Assembly (NCBI GenBank): GCA_046160485.1
Contig: JBJXGV010000044.1
Coordinates: 1-20,849 of the forward strand
DNA from: JBJXGV01 sp046160485
GTDB lineage: Bacteria > Orphanbacterota > Orphanbacteria > JBJXGV01
DNA length: 20,849 nucleotides
Direction: 5' to 3'
Shown: piece after piece, positions 6,981 to 13,467 of the stretch
Layout of the letters: each line of letters begins with the position of its first letter
Position numbering within the stretch: position 1 is the stretch's first letter
Position numbers and translations under genes: made by a program
The notes under the pieces: model-generated
Told to the model about the DNA's origin: nothing
What the model saw: only the letters and a program-made list of their open reading frames with translations
The model's database searches: none

Positions 6981-9900
6981 TCACCGCACGACGGTGATGC
7001 GCTCGGTGGCGCGCGGCGCGCCGCCCCACGCGAGCCTCGCGAAGTACACGCCCGGGGCGACCCGCGCGCCCGACTCGTCGCGGCCGTCCCACTCCGCAGA
7101 CTGCACGCCCGGTGCGATGACGCCGCTCGCGAGAGTCCTCACGCTCCGGCCCGACACGTCGTAGATCGAGACGCGCGTGTCGAGATAGTCGGCGTTCGCG
7201 CGAAACAGCACGCTCATCTCCTGGCCAGCGGACGGATTGGGCGTGACTGCCAGCAAGCGCCCCGATGCGAGCGCCGGCGCGACGCGCGCCTCGCCGAGCG
7301 CGTACTCTTCGCCGAGGCCGTTGATCGCGACCAGGCGGTAGCGCGCGCCGGACGCCGAAGCGCCGGAGGCGCTCACGGCGTCCGCGTCGAGATACTCGTT
7401 CGCATCGAGCGGCGCGAGATTCAGCGGCAGGAACGCGGCGGTCGCATCGTTCCCCGCTGCACGCTCGACGCGGTAGCGAATGTCCGCTTCGCGACCCGGC
7501 GTCGTCTCCCACGCGAGCGACACTGTTCGCGTCGCAGTGATCGCCGACCCTTGCGAGCCTCCGCTCGCGTCCGCGCCCAACAACGCGCGCTCCACGGACG
7601 CGTCGCTCCCGTCCACCAACCGCGCCTCGAATTTGTTCAGCGTGATCGTCGCGTCGATCGTGAAGAACGAGTCCATGTACGCCTCGGTGTACGGCGACGG
7701 CCGGATGATCTTGATCGACGCGAAGCGCGACGGCGTGTGCGGCACACGCAGCGTCATGCCGGGATCGCGCGCCTCGTTGCGGATCTGCGTGAACGAGTTG
7801 CCGCCGTCGACGGAGAGAAACACGTCCGAGTTGTCGATCGGCAGCCCGCCGGTGAATGACCAGGTGATCGTCTGCTCGCTGCCGACGGCCCACGTCACGC
7901 CGGGCAGGGGCGACGCGATGAGAACGCTGGGGATATAGGCGTACTTGAGGTCGTCGTTCGTGCCGTCCTGGTAGCTCACGTGCGGGTTCCCCGACGCGTC
8001 GAGCGCGAGCGAAGTGTACGCCCCCACGACGTTCGCCGACCCGTCCGTAGTCTCCATCGTCCACACGCCTCCGGACTTCCGCGCGTACTTGAGGTCGTCA
8101 GTGATGATGTCGTGGTGGCTCACGTGCGGGTTCCCCGACGCGTCGAGCGCGAGCGAGGTGTACCAGCCCACGAAGTTTGCCGACCCGTCCGCCATCTCGA
8201 TCGTCCACACGCCCCCGGACTTCCGCGCGTACTTGAGGTCGGCGGTCGTGTTGTCTTGGTAGCTCACGTGCGGGTTCCCCGACGCGTCAAGCGCGAGCGA
8301 GGTGTGCGCGCCCACGAAGTTCGCCGACCCGTCCGCCGTCTCGCGCGTCCACACGCCCCCGGACTTCCGCGCGTATCTGAGATTGCCGGCCGAGGCGTCG
8401 TAGTAGCTCACATGCGAGTTCCCCGACGCGTCGAGCGCCAGCGAGGTGTACTCGCCCACGAAGTTCGCCGACCCGTCCGCCGGCTCGATCGTCCACACGC
8501 CCCCAGATTTCCGCGCGTACTTGAGATCGCCGATCGAGCCGTCCTGATAGCTGACGTGCGGGTTCCCCGACGCGTCGAGCACGAGCGAGGTGTACAAGCC
8601 CACGACGTTCGCCGACCCGTCTGCCGTCTCGCGCGTCCACACGCCTCCGGACTTCCGCGCGTACTTGAGGTCGTCGGTCGTGTTGTCCAAATAGCTCACG
8701 TGCGGGTTCCCCGACGCGTCGAGCGCGAGCGAGGTGTACCAGCCCACGTCGTTCGCCGAACCGTCCGCCGTCTCGAACGTCCACACGCCCCCAGATTTCC
8801 GCGCGTACTTGAGATCGCCGACCGAGCCGTCCAGATAGCTCACGTGCGGGTTCCCCGACGCGTCGAGCGCGAGCGAGGTGTACTGCCCCACGAGGTTCGC
8901 CGATCCGTCGGCGCGCTCCGCCACAAACGGTGTCCTTGGACCTGTTTCGCGAATGGAAAAGACGCCGTCAGAGATCGCCGTCGACAACGGGTTCGACCGT
9001 TCGACTCTTACAACGGCGTTGTCCGTGGTGAGGCTCGGCGCCGCGAACGAGAACGGGCTGGAGATGATCCCGGTCCCGAGCGTCAAATACGAGGCCCCTC
9101 CGTCCGTAGAGAGTGAAACGGTCACGGTGCCGGCTCCGAACCACGACACGCTCTGCTGGCTTCCCGCGGCCCACCGCTCGCCCCCGCGCGGCGACAAGAC
9201 CCGGATCGCCGAACTCGCGTACTTCACGCCGGCCGGGTTGAAGTTCTGGTACGTGAAGTGCGCGTTTCCTTGCGCGTCGAGAGCCATGGAGATCCACGCC
9301 CCGACGAAGTTCGTCGTGCCGCCGTCGACCACTTCGGTTGTCCACGCGGTGGGGCCCTTGACCGCGTACTTCACCTCGTCGGCGCTGTCGTTCCAGTAAC
9401 CGACCACGGCGCTTCCGTCGGCGGCGAGTTCGAGCGAGGCGTACTCTCCGACGTCGCTCGCCGACCCGTCCGCCACCTCGATGCTCCAAGTGCCGGAGCC
9501 CCGTCGGGCGAAGAGAAGGTTTCCCGTAGTTGCGTCGTAGTACGCGATGTTCGGCCGGCCGGACGGCTCGAGCTCGACGGAGGCGTGTTGTCCAACAGTG
9601 TTGACGGACGCGTCCGCCGTCTCGACGGTCCAGCCGGAGCCCAGCTTCCACGCGTACTTTAGATTTCCGAGCGTCGCGTCGTAGTAGGCGATGTGCGCCT
9701 TGCGCTGTTCGTCGAGCGCGATCGACGTCCACTGTCCGAGGTCGTTGGCGTTCGCGTCGGGCGTCTCGATCGACCACGACGAAAACGATCGCGAAGCGTA
9801 TTTCAGGTTGCCGCCCGTCGCGTCGTAGTACGACACGTGAACGAAACCGTTGCCGTCCACCGCGATCGAGGTGTAGGCGCCGACCGAGTTCGTCGCCTCG

Positions 9901-10310
9901 ACCGCCTCCGCGGTCCAACCCGCCGCCGTCCTCTTGGCGTACCTCAAATCGTCGTTTGTCTCATCGAAGTAGGCGACGTAGACGTTTCCCGCGGCGTCGA
10001 GGGCAATGGACGCGTACTTTCCAACGTCGTTCGCCGATTCCACGGTCTCGAGCGTCCAGCCCGCCGCCGACTTGCGCGCATAGACGAGGTCGCCCGTTGC
10101 GCCCTTGTATGCGACGACGTGCGGGGTGCCCGTCGCGTCGACCGCGATCGATGTGTAGTCGCCCCAGCTTTGTGATTCTCCGATTGCGGTCTCGACTGCG
10201 AAAGGTGTCGCGCTCGCGACGCCGGCGTAGCCGGGCGCGAACACGAGCGAGCCCACGAGGCAGAAGGCGAAGGCAAGACGCGATGAGGAGCACTGTGAGC
10301 GTGGCGGCAT
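6981..10310 (-). CDS. Large exported protein with two seven-repeat propeller-like blocks, Ig-like, FnIII-like and FlgD-like domains
   Basis: An 1109-aa predicted exported protein; ATG 10310 has GGAGGT 4 nt upstream. The signal peptide is LAFAFCLVGSLVFAPG, cleaving near ASA/TP. Block 1 has seven diverged ~48-residue repeats. It is followed by an Ig-like segment (GGERWAAGSQQSVSW, DGGASYLTL). Block 2 has seven nearly identical 48-residue repeats (DNA 7938-8912), then a second Ig-like segment (GVTWAVGSEQTITW, DGGNSFTQI). Next come a fibronectin III-like part (SLAWETTPGREADIRYRVER) and the FlgD-Ig tail (VTPNPS, IYDVSGRSV, GVYFARLAW). The Ig segments resemble the Kre9/KNH type. The arrangement suits two seven-bladed propellers on a stalk, anchored or sorted by the tail, perhaps for adhesion or glycan binding (inference). 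No convincing copy of the bipartite promoter lies upstream. Confidence 0.9.
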   Translation of the reverse strand: MPPRSQCSSSRLAFAFCLVGSLVFAPGYAGVASATPFAVETAIGESQSWGDYTSIAVDATGTPHVVAYKGATGDLVYARKSAAGWTLETVESANDVGKYASIALDAAGNVYVAYFDETNDDLRYAKRTAAGWTAEAVEATNSVGAYTSIAVDGNGFVHVSYYDATGGNLKYASRSFSSWSIETPDANANDLGQWTSIALDEQRKAHIAYYDATLGNLKYAWKLGSGWTVETADASVNTVGQHASVELEPSGRPNIAYYDATTGNLLFARRGSGTWSIEVADGSASDVGEYASLELAADGSAVVGYWNDSADEVKYAVKGPTAWTTEVVDGGTTNFVGAWISMALDAQGNAHFTYQNFNPAGVKYASSAIRVLSPRGGERWAAGSQQSVSWFGAGTVTVSLSTDGGASYLTLGTGIISSPFSFAAPSLTTDNAVVRVERSNPLSTAISDGVFSIRETGPRTPFVAERADGSANLVGQYTSLALDASGNPHVSYLDGSVGDLKYARKSGGVWTFETADGSANDVGWYTSLALDASGNPHVSYLDNTTDDLKYARKSGGVWTRETADGSANVVGLYTSLVLDASGNPHVSYQDGSIGDLKYARKSGGVWTIEPADGSANFVGEYTSLALDASGNSHVSYYDASAGNLRYARKSGGVWTRETADGSANFVGAHTSLALDASGNPHVSYQDNTTADLKYARKSGGVWTIEMADGSANFVGWYTSLALDASGNPHVSHHDIITDDLKYARKSGGVWTMETTDGSANVVGAYTSLALDASGNPHVSYQDGTNDDLKYAYIPSVLIASPLPGVTWAVGSEQTITWSFTGGLPIDNSDVFLSVDGGNSFTQIRNEARDPGMTLRVPHTPSRFASIKIIRPSPYTEAYMDSFFTIDATITLNKFEARLVDGSDASVERALLGADASGGSQGSAITATRTVSLAWETTPGREADIRYRVERAAGNDATAAFLPLNLAPLDANEYLDADAVSASGASASGARYRLVAINGLGEEYALGEARVAPALASGRLLAVTPNPSAGQEMSVLFRANADYLDTRVSIYDVSGRSVRTLASGVIAPGVQSAEWDGRDESGARVAPGVYFARLAWGGAPRATERITVVR
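7938..8912 (-). repeat. Seven tandem 144-bp in-frame repeats
   Basis: The motif around CACGTGCGGG recurs at 7977, 8121, 8265, 8409, 8553, 8697 and 8841, always 144 bp apart (one unit has CACATGCGAG, another GACGTGCGGG). Each unit encodes 48 residues; the seventh is truncated after LKYA. The framework (ADGSAN, YTSLALDASGNPHVSY, LKYARKSGGVWT) is almost invariant, while a few positions differ in nearly every copy. The near-identity points to recent expansion or ongoing homogenisation. Confidence 0.97.
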
Positions 10311-10384
10311 GGGGACCTCCGTCGGCGAGGTTGAGGATGTAACCAGAAGCCTCTGCCGAGGGAGCGGAGCTGCTCCGCATGGCT

Positions 10385-10409
10385 CGATAGGGCGACGCGC
10401 GCCCCATCG
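10385..10409 (-). promoter_or_regulatory. Hairpin in the upstream region of the large propeller gene
   Basis: Ten-bp arms (10385-10394 and 10400-10409) flank a 5-nt loop. On the minus strand, the sense of the downstream gene, the only non-Watson-Crick pair becomes G-U, so the fold is favoured in that transcript. A 15-bp near-palindrome at 10364-10378 lies closer to the gene. Role unknown: leader structure or regulator site. Confidence 0.4.
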
Positions 10410-10430
10410 ATAGACTTGCTGAAGCGCAAG

Positions 10431-10485
10431 ATTAGGGTATCACGCCAACACCAACGGCAGCACCATCAATGTTGGCGACCCTAAT
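10431..10485. terminator. Long inverted repeat between two propeller genes, possible terminator
   Basis: ATTAGGGT (10431-10438) pairs with ACCCTAAT (10478-10485), and CGCCAACA (10443-10450) pairs with TGTTGGCG (10470-10477). The 16-bp stem is interrupted only by a 4-nt bulge on one side, with a 19-nt loop. It lies 28 bp after the stop codon of the 10513-12504 gene and 120 bp before the next one. There is no clear T-run on either strand, so a classical rho-independent terminator is uncertain; an operator or transcript-stabilising stem is possible. Confidence 0.5.
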
Positions 10486-10512
10486 GCCCGCGGCCGGCGC
10501 CTCACATGCGGT

Positions 10513-12504
10513 TTAGCGGATCACCGTCACGCGCTCCGTCGCCGCGAATCCGGACGGCGACGCAAGCCGCAGCCAGTACGCGCCGGCGGCGACGTCGCGC
10601 CCCGCGTCGTCGCGCCCGTCCCACGCGGCGCTCCGCACGCCTGCTGCGAACGCGCCCGCAGCAAGCGCGCGCACGTGCCGCCCGCTCGCGTCGTACACGT
10701 CGAGCGCCACGCGCCCTGCGAACGGAACGCGGTAGAGGACCGACGTCGATCCGTTGCGCGCGGGATTCGGGTGCGCGGCGAGCGCGCTGTCGTCGCGGAG
10801 CGCCGCCGCCGCGCGCGTCTCGCCGAGCGCGTACTCCTCGCCCAGACCGTTGACGGCGACGAGGCGGTAGCGCGCATCGCCGCCCGCGCCCGGTTCGCGG
10901 TCGATCGTTTCGCGCGCCGCGAGAAGGCCCGCGTGAATCGGCGCGAAGTCGGCGCCCGCCCCAACCGCGCGTTCGACGCGGTAGCGGATATCCGCCTCGG
11001 GGCCGGGCGCCGTCTCCCACGCCAGCGCGACGGCCGTCGCGGCCGCTCCGCGCGCGCCCACGCTCGCGTCGATCACGCGCGCGTCGAACTTCGCGAGCGC
11101 GATCGCCGCGTCGATCGTGAAGAACGAATCGGAGAACGCCACCGAGAGCGGGCTGCCGCGCTGCACGCGAATCTGCGCGAAGCGCGTCGGCGCATGCGGC
11201 ACGCGCACGGCGAACGCGCTCTCGATGTAGTCGTTGCGAATCAGCTCGAAGCTTCGCCCGCCGTCGACGGAGAGCGAGACGTCGACGGTGCCCGCGCCTG
11301 CCCAGCGGATCTCTTGCAGGCTCCCCACCGCCCACGTCGCGCCGCCGCTCGGGCCCACCAATCGCACGGCCGCGCTCGTCAGTTTCAGGTCGTCGATGTC
11401 CTCATCGACGTAGCTAACGATCGGATTGCCCTGCGCGTCGAGCGCTAGTGAAGTGTGTGTGCCGACCACCCCCGTCGCATCGATGGTTTCGATAAGCCAC
11501 GACGCCGCGCCGCGCGTCGCGAACCTCAGATCGCCGTTGCCTTCGTCGAAGTAGCTCACGCGCGGATTGCCTTGCGCGTCGAGCGCGAGCGACGTGTACC
11601 TCCCGACGCTCCCCGCGGAGTCGACGACTTGAATCGTCCACGACGAAGCGGTCTTCGATGCGAACATGAGGTCGGCGTTCCCGTTGTGGTAGTAGCTGAT
11701 GCGCGGATTGCCTTGCGCGTCGAGCGCGAGCGAGCTGTGCAACCCGACAGTCCCGCTCGTGTCGACCTCGGAGATGAACCACGCGGAACCGTATCGAACG
11801 GCGTACTTGAGGTTGCCCGTGGGACCGTCGTAGTAGCTCACGTGCGGATTGCCTTGCGCGTCGATCGCGAGAGATGTGTGCAGCGAGATTCCGGCCGCGT
11901 CGACGAGTTCGATCGTCCAGACTCCGCCGTTCTTCGCCGCGTACTTGAGATTCGTGTTCGTGAAGTCGACGTAGCTGATGCGCGGACTCCCTTGCTCGGT
12001 CAGCGCGATCGCCGTGTAGAAGCCGACGTCGCCCGGCGCGTCGACGATTTCGCTGGTCCACGACGAGCCGATCCGCGTGTGGTACTCGAGATCGTCGGTC
12101 GCGACGTCGTAGCTGCTGACGTGCGCGTTCCCTTGCGCATCGAGCGCGAGCGAGCTGAATCCGCCGCCGGCGCCGACGGGCCCCGACTCCAGGACCCACG
12201 TCGAGCCGGCTCGGAAGGCATACCAGAACCGGCCGTCGGTCGAGTTGCTGTAGCCGACGTGCGGGTTCCCGCGTGAGTCGAGCTCGAGCGACGAGAACTG
12301 GCCGACGATGCCGCCGACATCGACGGTTTCGTGGACGAACGGAGTGACGGCGAAGCTCGTCGCGGGTGCGCCGAGCGCGCCGAGTGCGATGACCGCGATC
12401 AGCGCGACGACCGCGAGAATCGCGGTGCGCGCAGCCGCGGCGCGCGGCCAAGACGTTGCGGATTCGAGATGACTGTGGCGTGCGGTGTTGTCAGCGGATT
12501 GCAT
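10513..12504 (-). CDS. Exported seven-repeat beta-propeller-like protein with Ig-like, FnIII-like and FlgD-like domains
   Basis: A 663-aa predicted exported protein. ATG 12504 has GGGAGG 6 nt upstream. A long N-terminal region precedes the hydrophobic AILAVVALIAVIALGALG, a signal peptide or anchor ending near TSFA. Residues ~57-377 hold seven repeats of about 46-47 residues, such as YTSLALDAQGNPRVSYFD followed by DLRFA and a Trp. At DNA level the central units recur every 141 bp (GGATTGCC at 11423, 11564, 11705, 11846). After them come an Ig-like segment (GGATWAVGSLQEIRW, DGGRSFELI), a fibronectin III-like segment (ALAWETAPGPEADIRYRVER) and the FlgD-Ig tail (AHPNPARNGS, VYDASGRHV, WDGRDDAGR). 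From the Ig-like segment onward it is a clear paralogue of the 1109-aa neighbour. A degenerate copy of the bipartite promoter motif lies 83 nt upstream. Ligand unknown. Confidence 0.9.
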   Translation of the reverse strand: MQSADNTARHSHLESATSWPRAAAARTAILAVVALIAVIALGALGAPATSFAVTPFVHETVDVGGIVGQFSSLELDSRGNPHVGYSNSTDGRFWYAFRAGSTWVLESGPVGAGGGFSSLALDAQGNAHVSSYDVATDDLEYHTRIGSSWTSEIVDAPGDVGFYTAIALTEQGSPRISYVDFTNTNLKYAAKNGGVWTIELVDAAGISLHTSLAIDAQGNPHVSYYDGPTGNLKYAVRYGSAWFISEVDTSGTVGLHSSLALDAQGNPRISYYHNGNADLMFASKTASSWTIQVVDSAGSVGRYTSLALDAQGNPRVSYFDEGNGDLRFATRGAASWLIETIDATGVVGTHTSLALDAQGNPIVSYVDEDIDDLKLTSAAVRLVGPSGGATWAVGSLQEIRWAGAGTVDVSLSVDGGRSFELIRNDYIESAFAVRVPHAPTRFAQIRVQRGSPLSVAFSDSFFTIDAAIALAKFDARVIDASVGARGAAATAVALAWETAPGPEADIRYRVERAVGAGADFAPIHAGLLAARETIDREPGAGGDARYRLVAVNGLGEEYALGETRAAAALRDDSALAAHPNPARNGSTSVLYRVPFAGRVALDVYDASGRHVRALAAGAFAAGVRSAAWDGRDDAGRDVAAGAYWLRLASPSGFAATERVTVIR

Positions 12505-12510
12505 CGGAAA

Positions 12511-12522
12511 CCTCCCGGGAGG
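12511..12522 (-). promoter_or_regulatory. Ribosome-binding site inside a perfect 12-bp palindrome
   Basis: CCTCCCGGGAGG is self-complementary, and its 3' half on the minus strand (GGGAGG) is the Shine-Dalgarno sequence of the gene starting at 12504. The site could mask itself by pairing within or between transcripts, but this may equally be chance in GC-rich DNA. Confidence 0.5.
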
Positions 12523-12538
12523 AAGGCCGACACAATCG

Positions 12539-12560
12539 CCGGCGCCGATCGTGGCGCCGG
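12539..12560 (-). promoter_or_regulatory. Leader hairpin upstream of the 663-aa propeller gene
   Basis: Perfect 8-bp arms CCGGCGCC (12539-12546) and GGCGCCGG (12553-12560) enclose a 6-nt loop. It lies between promoter-like copy D and the ribosome site, so it should be in the 5' leader. No T-run follows on the minus strand, so a terminator is unlikely. Confidence 0.5.
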
Positions 12561-12587
12561 GAGTCGACGCGCGCTCTCCCTACCCAG

Positions 12588-12617
12588 GAACGCACCGTTT
12601 CCGGCGGCGGCGGATCA
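12588..12617 (-). promoter_or_regulatory. Degenerate bipartite promoter-like motif, copy D
   Basis: On the minus strand it reads TGATCCG, 13 nt ending GGAAA, then CGGTGCGTTC. The upstream block matches 6 of 7 positions and the downstream block 6 of 10, with the same 13-nt spacer and the same orientation relative to its gene. It lies 83 nt before ATG 12504, close to the 92-95 nt of copies A and C. Weaker than the other copies; chance is not excluded. Confidence 0.45.
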
Positions 12618-12654
12618 TTCGAAATCCGGCGGTGGGCACGGGCGTGCCGGGCGC

Positions 12655-12694
12655 GGGGGAAAAGAAGACGGCCGGGGCGCGAACACCCCGGCCG
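12655..12694 (-). terminator. Rho-independent terminator of the small FlgD-Ig gene
   Basis: A perfect 9-bp stem (12669-12677 with 12686-12694) and 8-nt loop begin about 50 bp after the stop codon at 12746. On the minus strand it is followed by the pyrimidine-rich run TCTTCTTTTCCCC. Stem, position and T-rich tail fit an intrinsic terminator. Confidence 0.7.
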
Positions 12695-12745
12695 AAGAGA
12701 TCACCAATCGAGCGCCTATCCGGCGCCTATCGACGAGCGCCGCGC

Positions 12746-13216
12746 TTACGGCTTCGCGTGCAGCGCCTTGATCGCGCCCCAGCTCTGCGCTTCGTTCGCG
12801 TTCGCGCACGAGATCGTCGCGACCTTCGTGTCGTCGAAGAAGATCGTCGCCTCGCCGGACGATTCCGCCGTCATGCGATACGGATAATTGCCCGGCGCGA
12901 CGGGCACATTCGCGTCGTCCGTCCCGTCCCACGTCACCTTGAAGAACCCCGCCGCGTGTACCGCGCCGACGAGCGTCTTGACGACCGTCGTCGAGTCCGG
13001 GCTCAACACGACGATGATCACGTACGCATCTTGAAGTACGGTGTAGTCGATCGACGTCGTGCCGTCGAGTTCAGGGCAGAAAGGATTCGGCGTGTTTTGC
13101 GCGAGCGACCACGCGACGGGCTGCGCGGCGGCCTCGCTGCCGAAGCCGACGATCGCTCCGAACACGAGCGTACAAATTGCGAGAGCGCGAAGAGTCATCA
13201 GTCCAGAAGATCGCAT
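12746..13216 (-). CDS. Small exported FlgD-Ig-like domain protein
   Basis: A 156-aa predicted exported protein. ATG 13216 is preferred because GAGG lies 8 nt upstream; the frame is open further up, and an ATG two codons earlier is too close to that site. The signal peptide is MTLRALAICTLVFGAIVGFG, with cleavage near AAA/QP. The mature protein opens with SLAQNTPNPF and contains ISIDYTVL-type strands, a VTWDGTDDAN turn and VAPGNYPYRM. This is one FlgD-like Ig fold with no attached propeller. About 35 residues follow (EATIFFDDTKVATISCANANE...), including a single cysteine. It resembles the tail domain of its neighbours standing alone and could be a competing or accessory sorting or surface subunit (inference). 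It is divergent from vgrG and has its own terminator. Confidence 0.75.
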   Translation of the reverse strand: MRSSGLMTLRALAICTLVFGAIVGFGSEAAAQPVAWSLAQNTPNPFCPELDGTTSIDYTVLQDAYVIIVVLSPDSTTVVKTLVGAVHAAGFFKVTWDGTDDANVPVAPGNYPYRMTAESSGEATIFFDDTKVATISCANANEAQSWGAIKALHAKP

Positions 13217-13467
13217 GCGCATCACCTCGGAGTGTCTCGGGGTCTCGATGAACGATCGTTTCGCCGGAATCAATCGATCGGGAGTCTAACACGCGCGCTA
13301 CGGCCGTTGCCAAGCGGATCGCCTTGGATGCCGCCTCGAAATTGACCCCGATTCGACGGGCGTGATAGCCTGCCTCGACACGCAGACACCTTCGCTCGAC
13401 GCAGATTCTTCCCGGCTTCTCCAGCGGTTGACGCAATCGCCCACTCGTCCGACCCGAGGTATCGAGC
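13217..13467. other. Divergent intergenic region between the small Ig protein and vgrG
   Basis: This 251-bp gap holds the ribosome sites of both genes (GAGG at 13225-13228 on minus, GAGG at 13456-13459 on plus). I see no strong promoter. A weak TTGACC and TAGCCT pair 18 nt apart lies around 13340-13375 and may serve vgrG. Confidence 0.35.

Noticed and set aside
6397..8064. A 555-codon minus-strand frame overlapping two propeller genes
   Set aside because: It is out of frame with both genes, Arg-rich, and crosses their convergent ends; the two real genes have signal peptides, repeats and tails.
7938..8912. Regular repeats considered as a CRISPR array
   Set aside because: Units are 144 bp, contiguous and in frame, coding for 48-residue protein repeats; there are no short repeats with unique spacers.
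10413..10442. TGATACC on the minus strand upstream of the 1109-aa gene as a motif copy
   Set aside because: The upstream half is close, but the position expected for CGGGACGTAG holds unrelated sequence.
13250..13279. TGATTCC and GAAACGATCGTTC on the minus strand, as a fifth copy of the bipartite motif before the small Ig gene
   Set aside because: The two halves are about 6 nt too close and the downstream block is one base short; spacing is invariant in the other copies.
13298..13320. CTACGGCCG followed by GGATC, resembling the motif
   Set aside because: The gap between blocks is about 6 nt shorter than in copies A-D and the blocks are only partly conserved.
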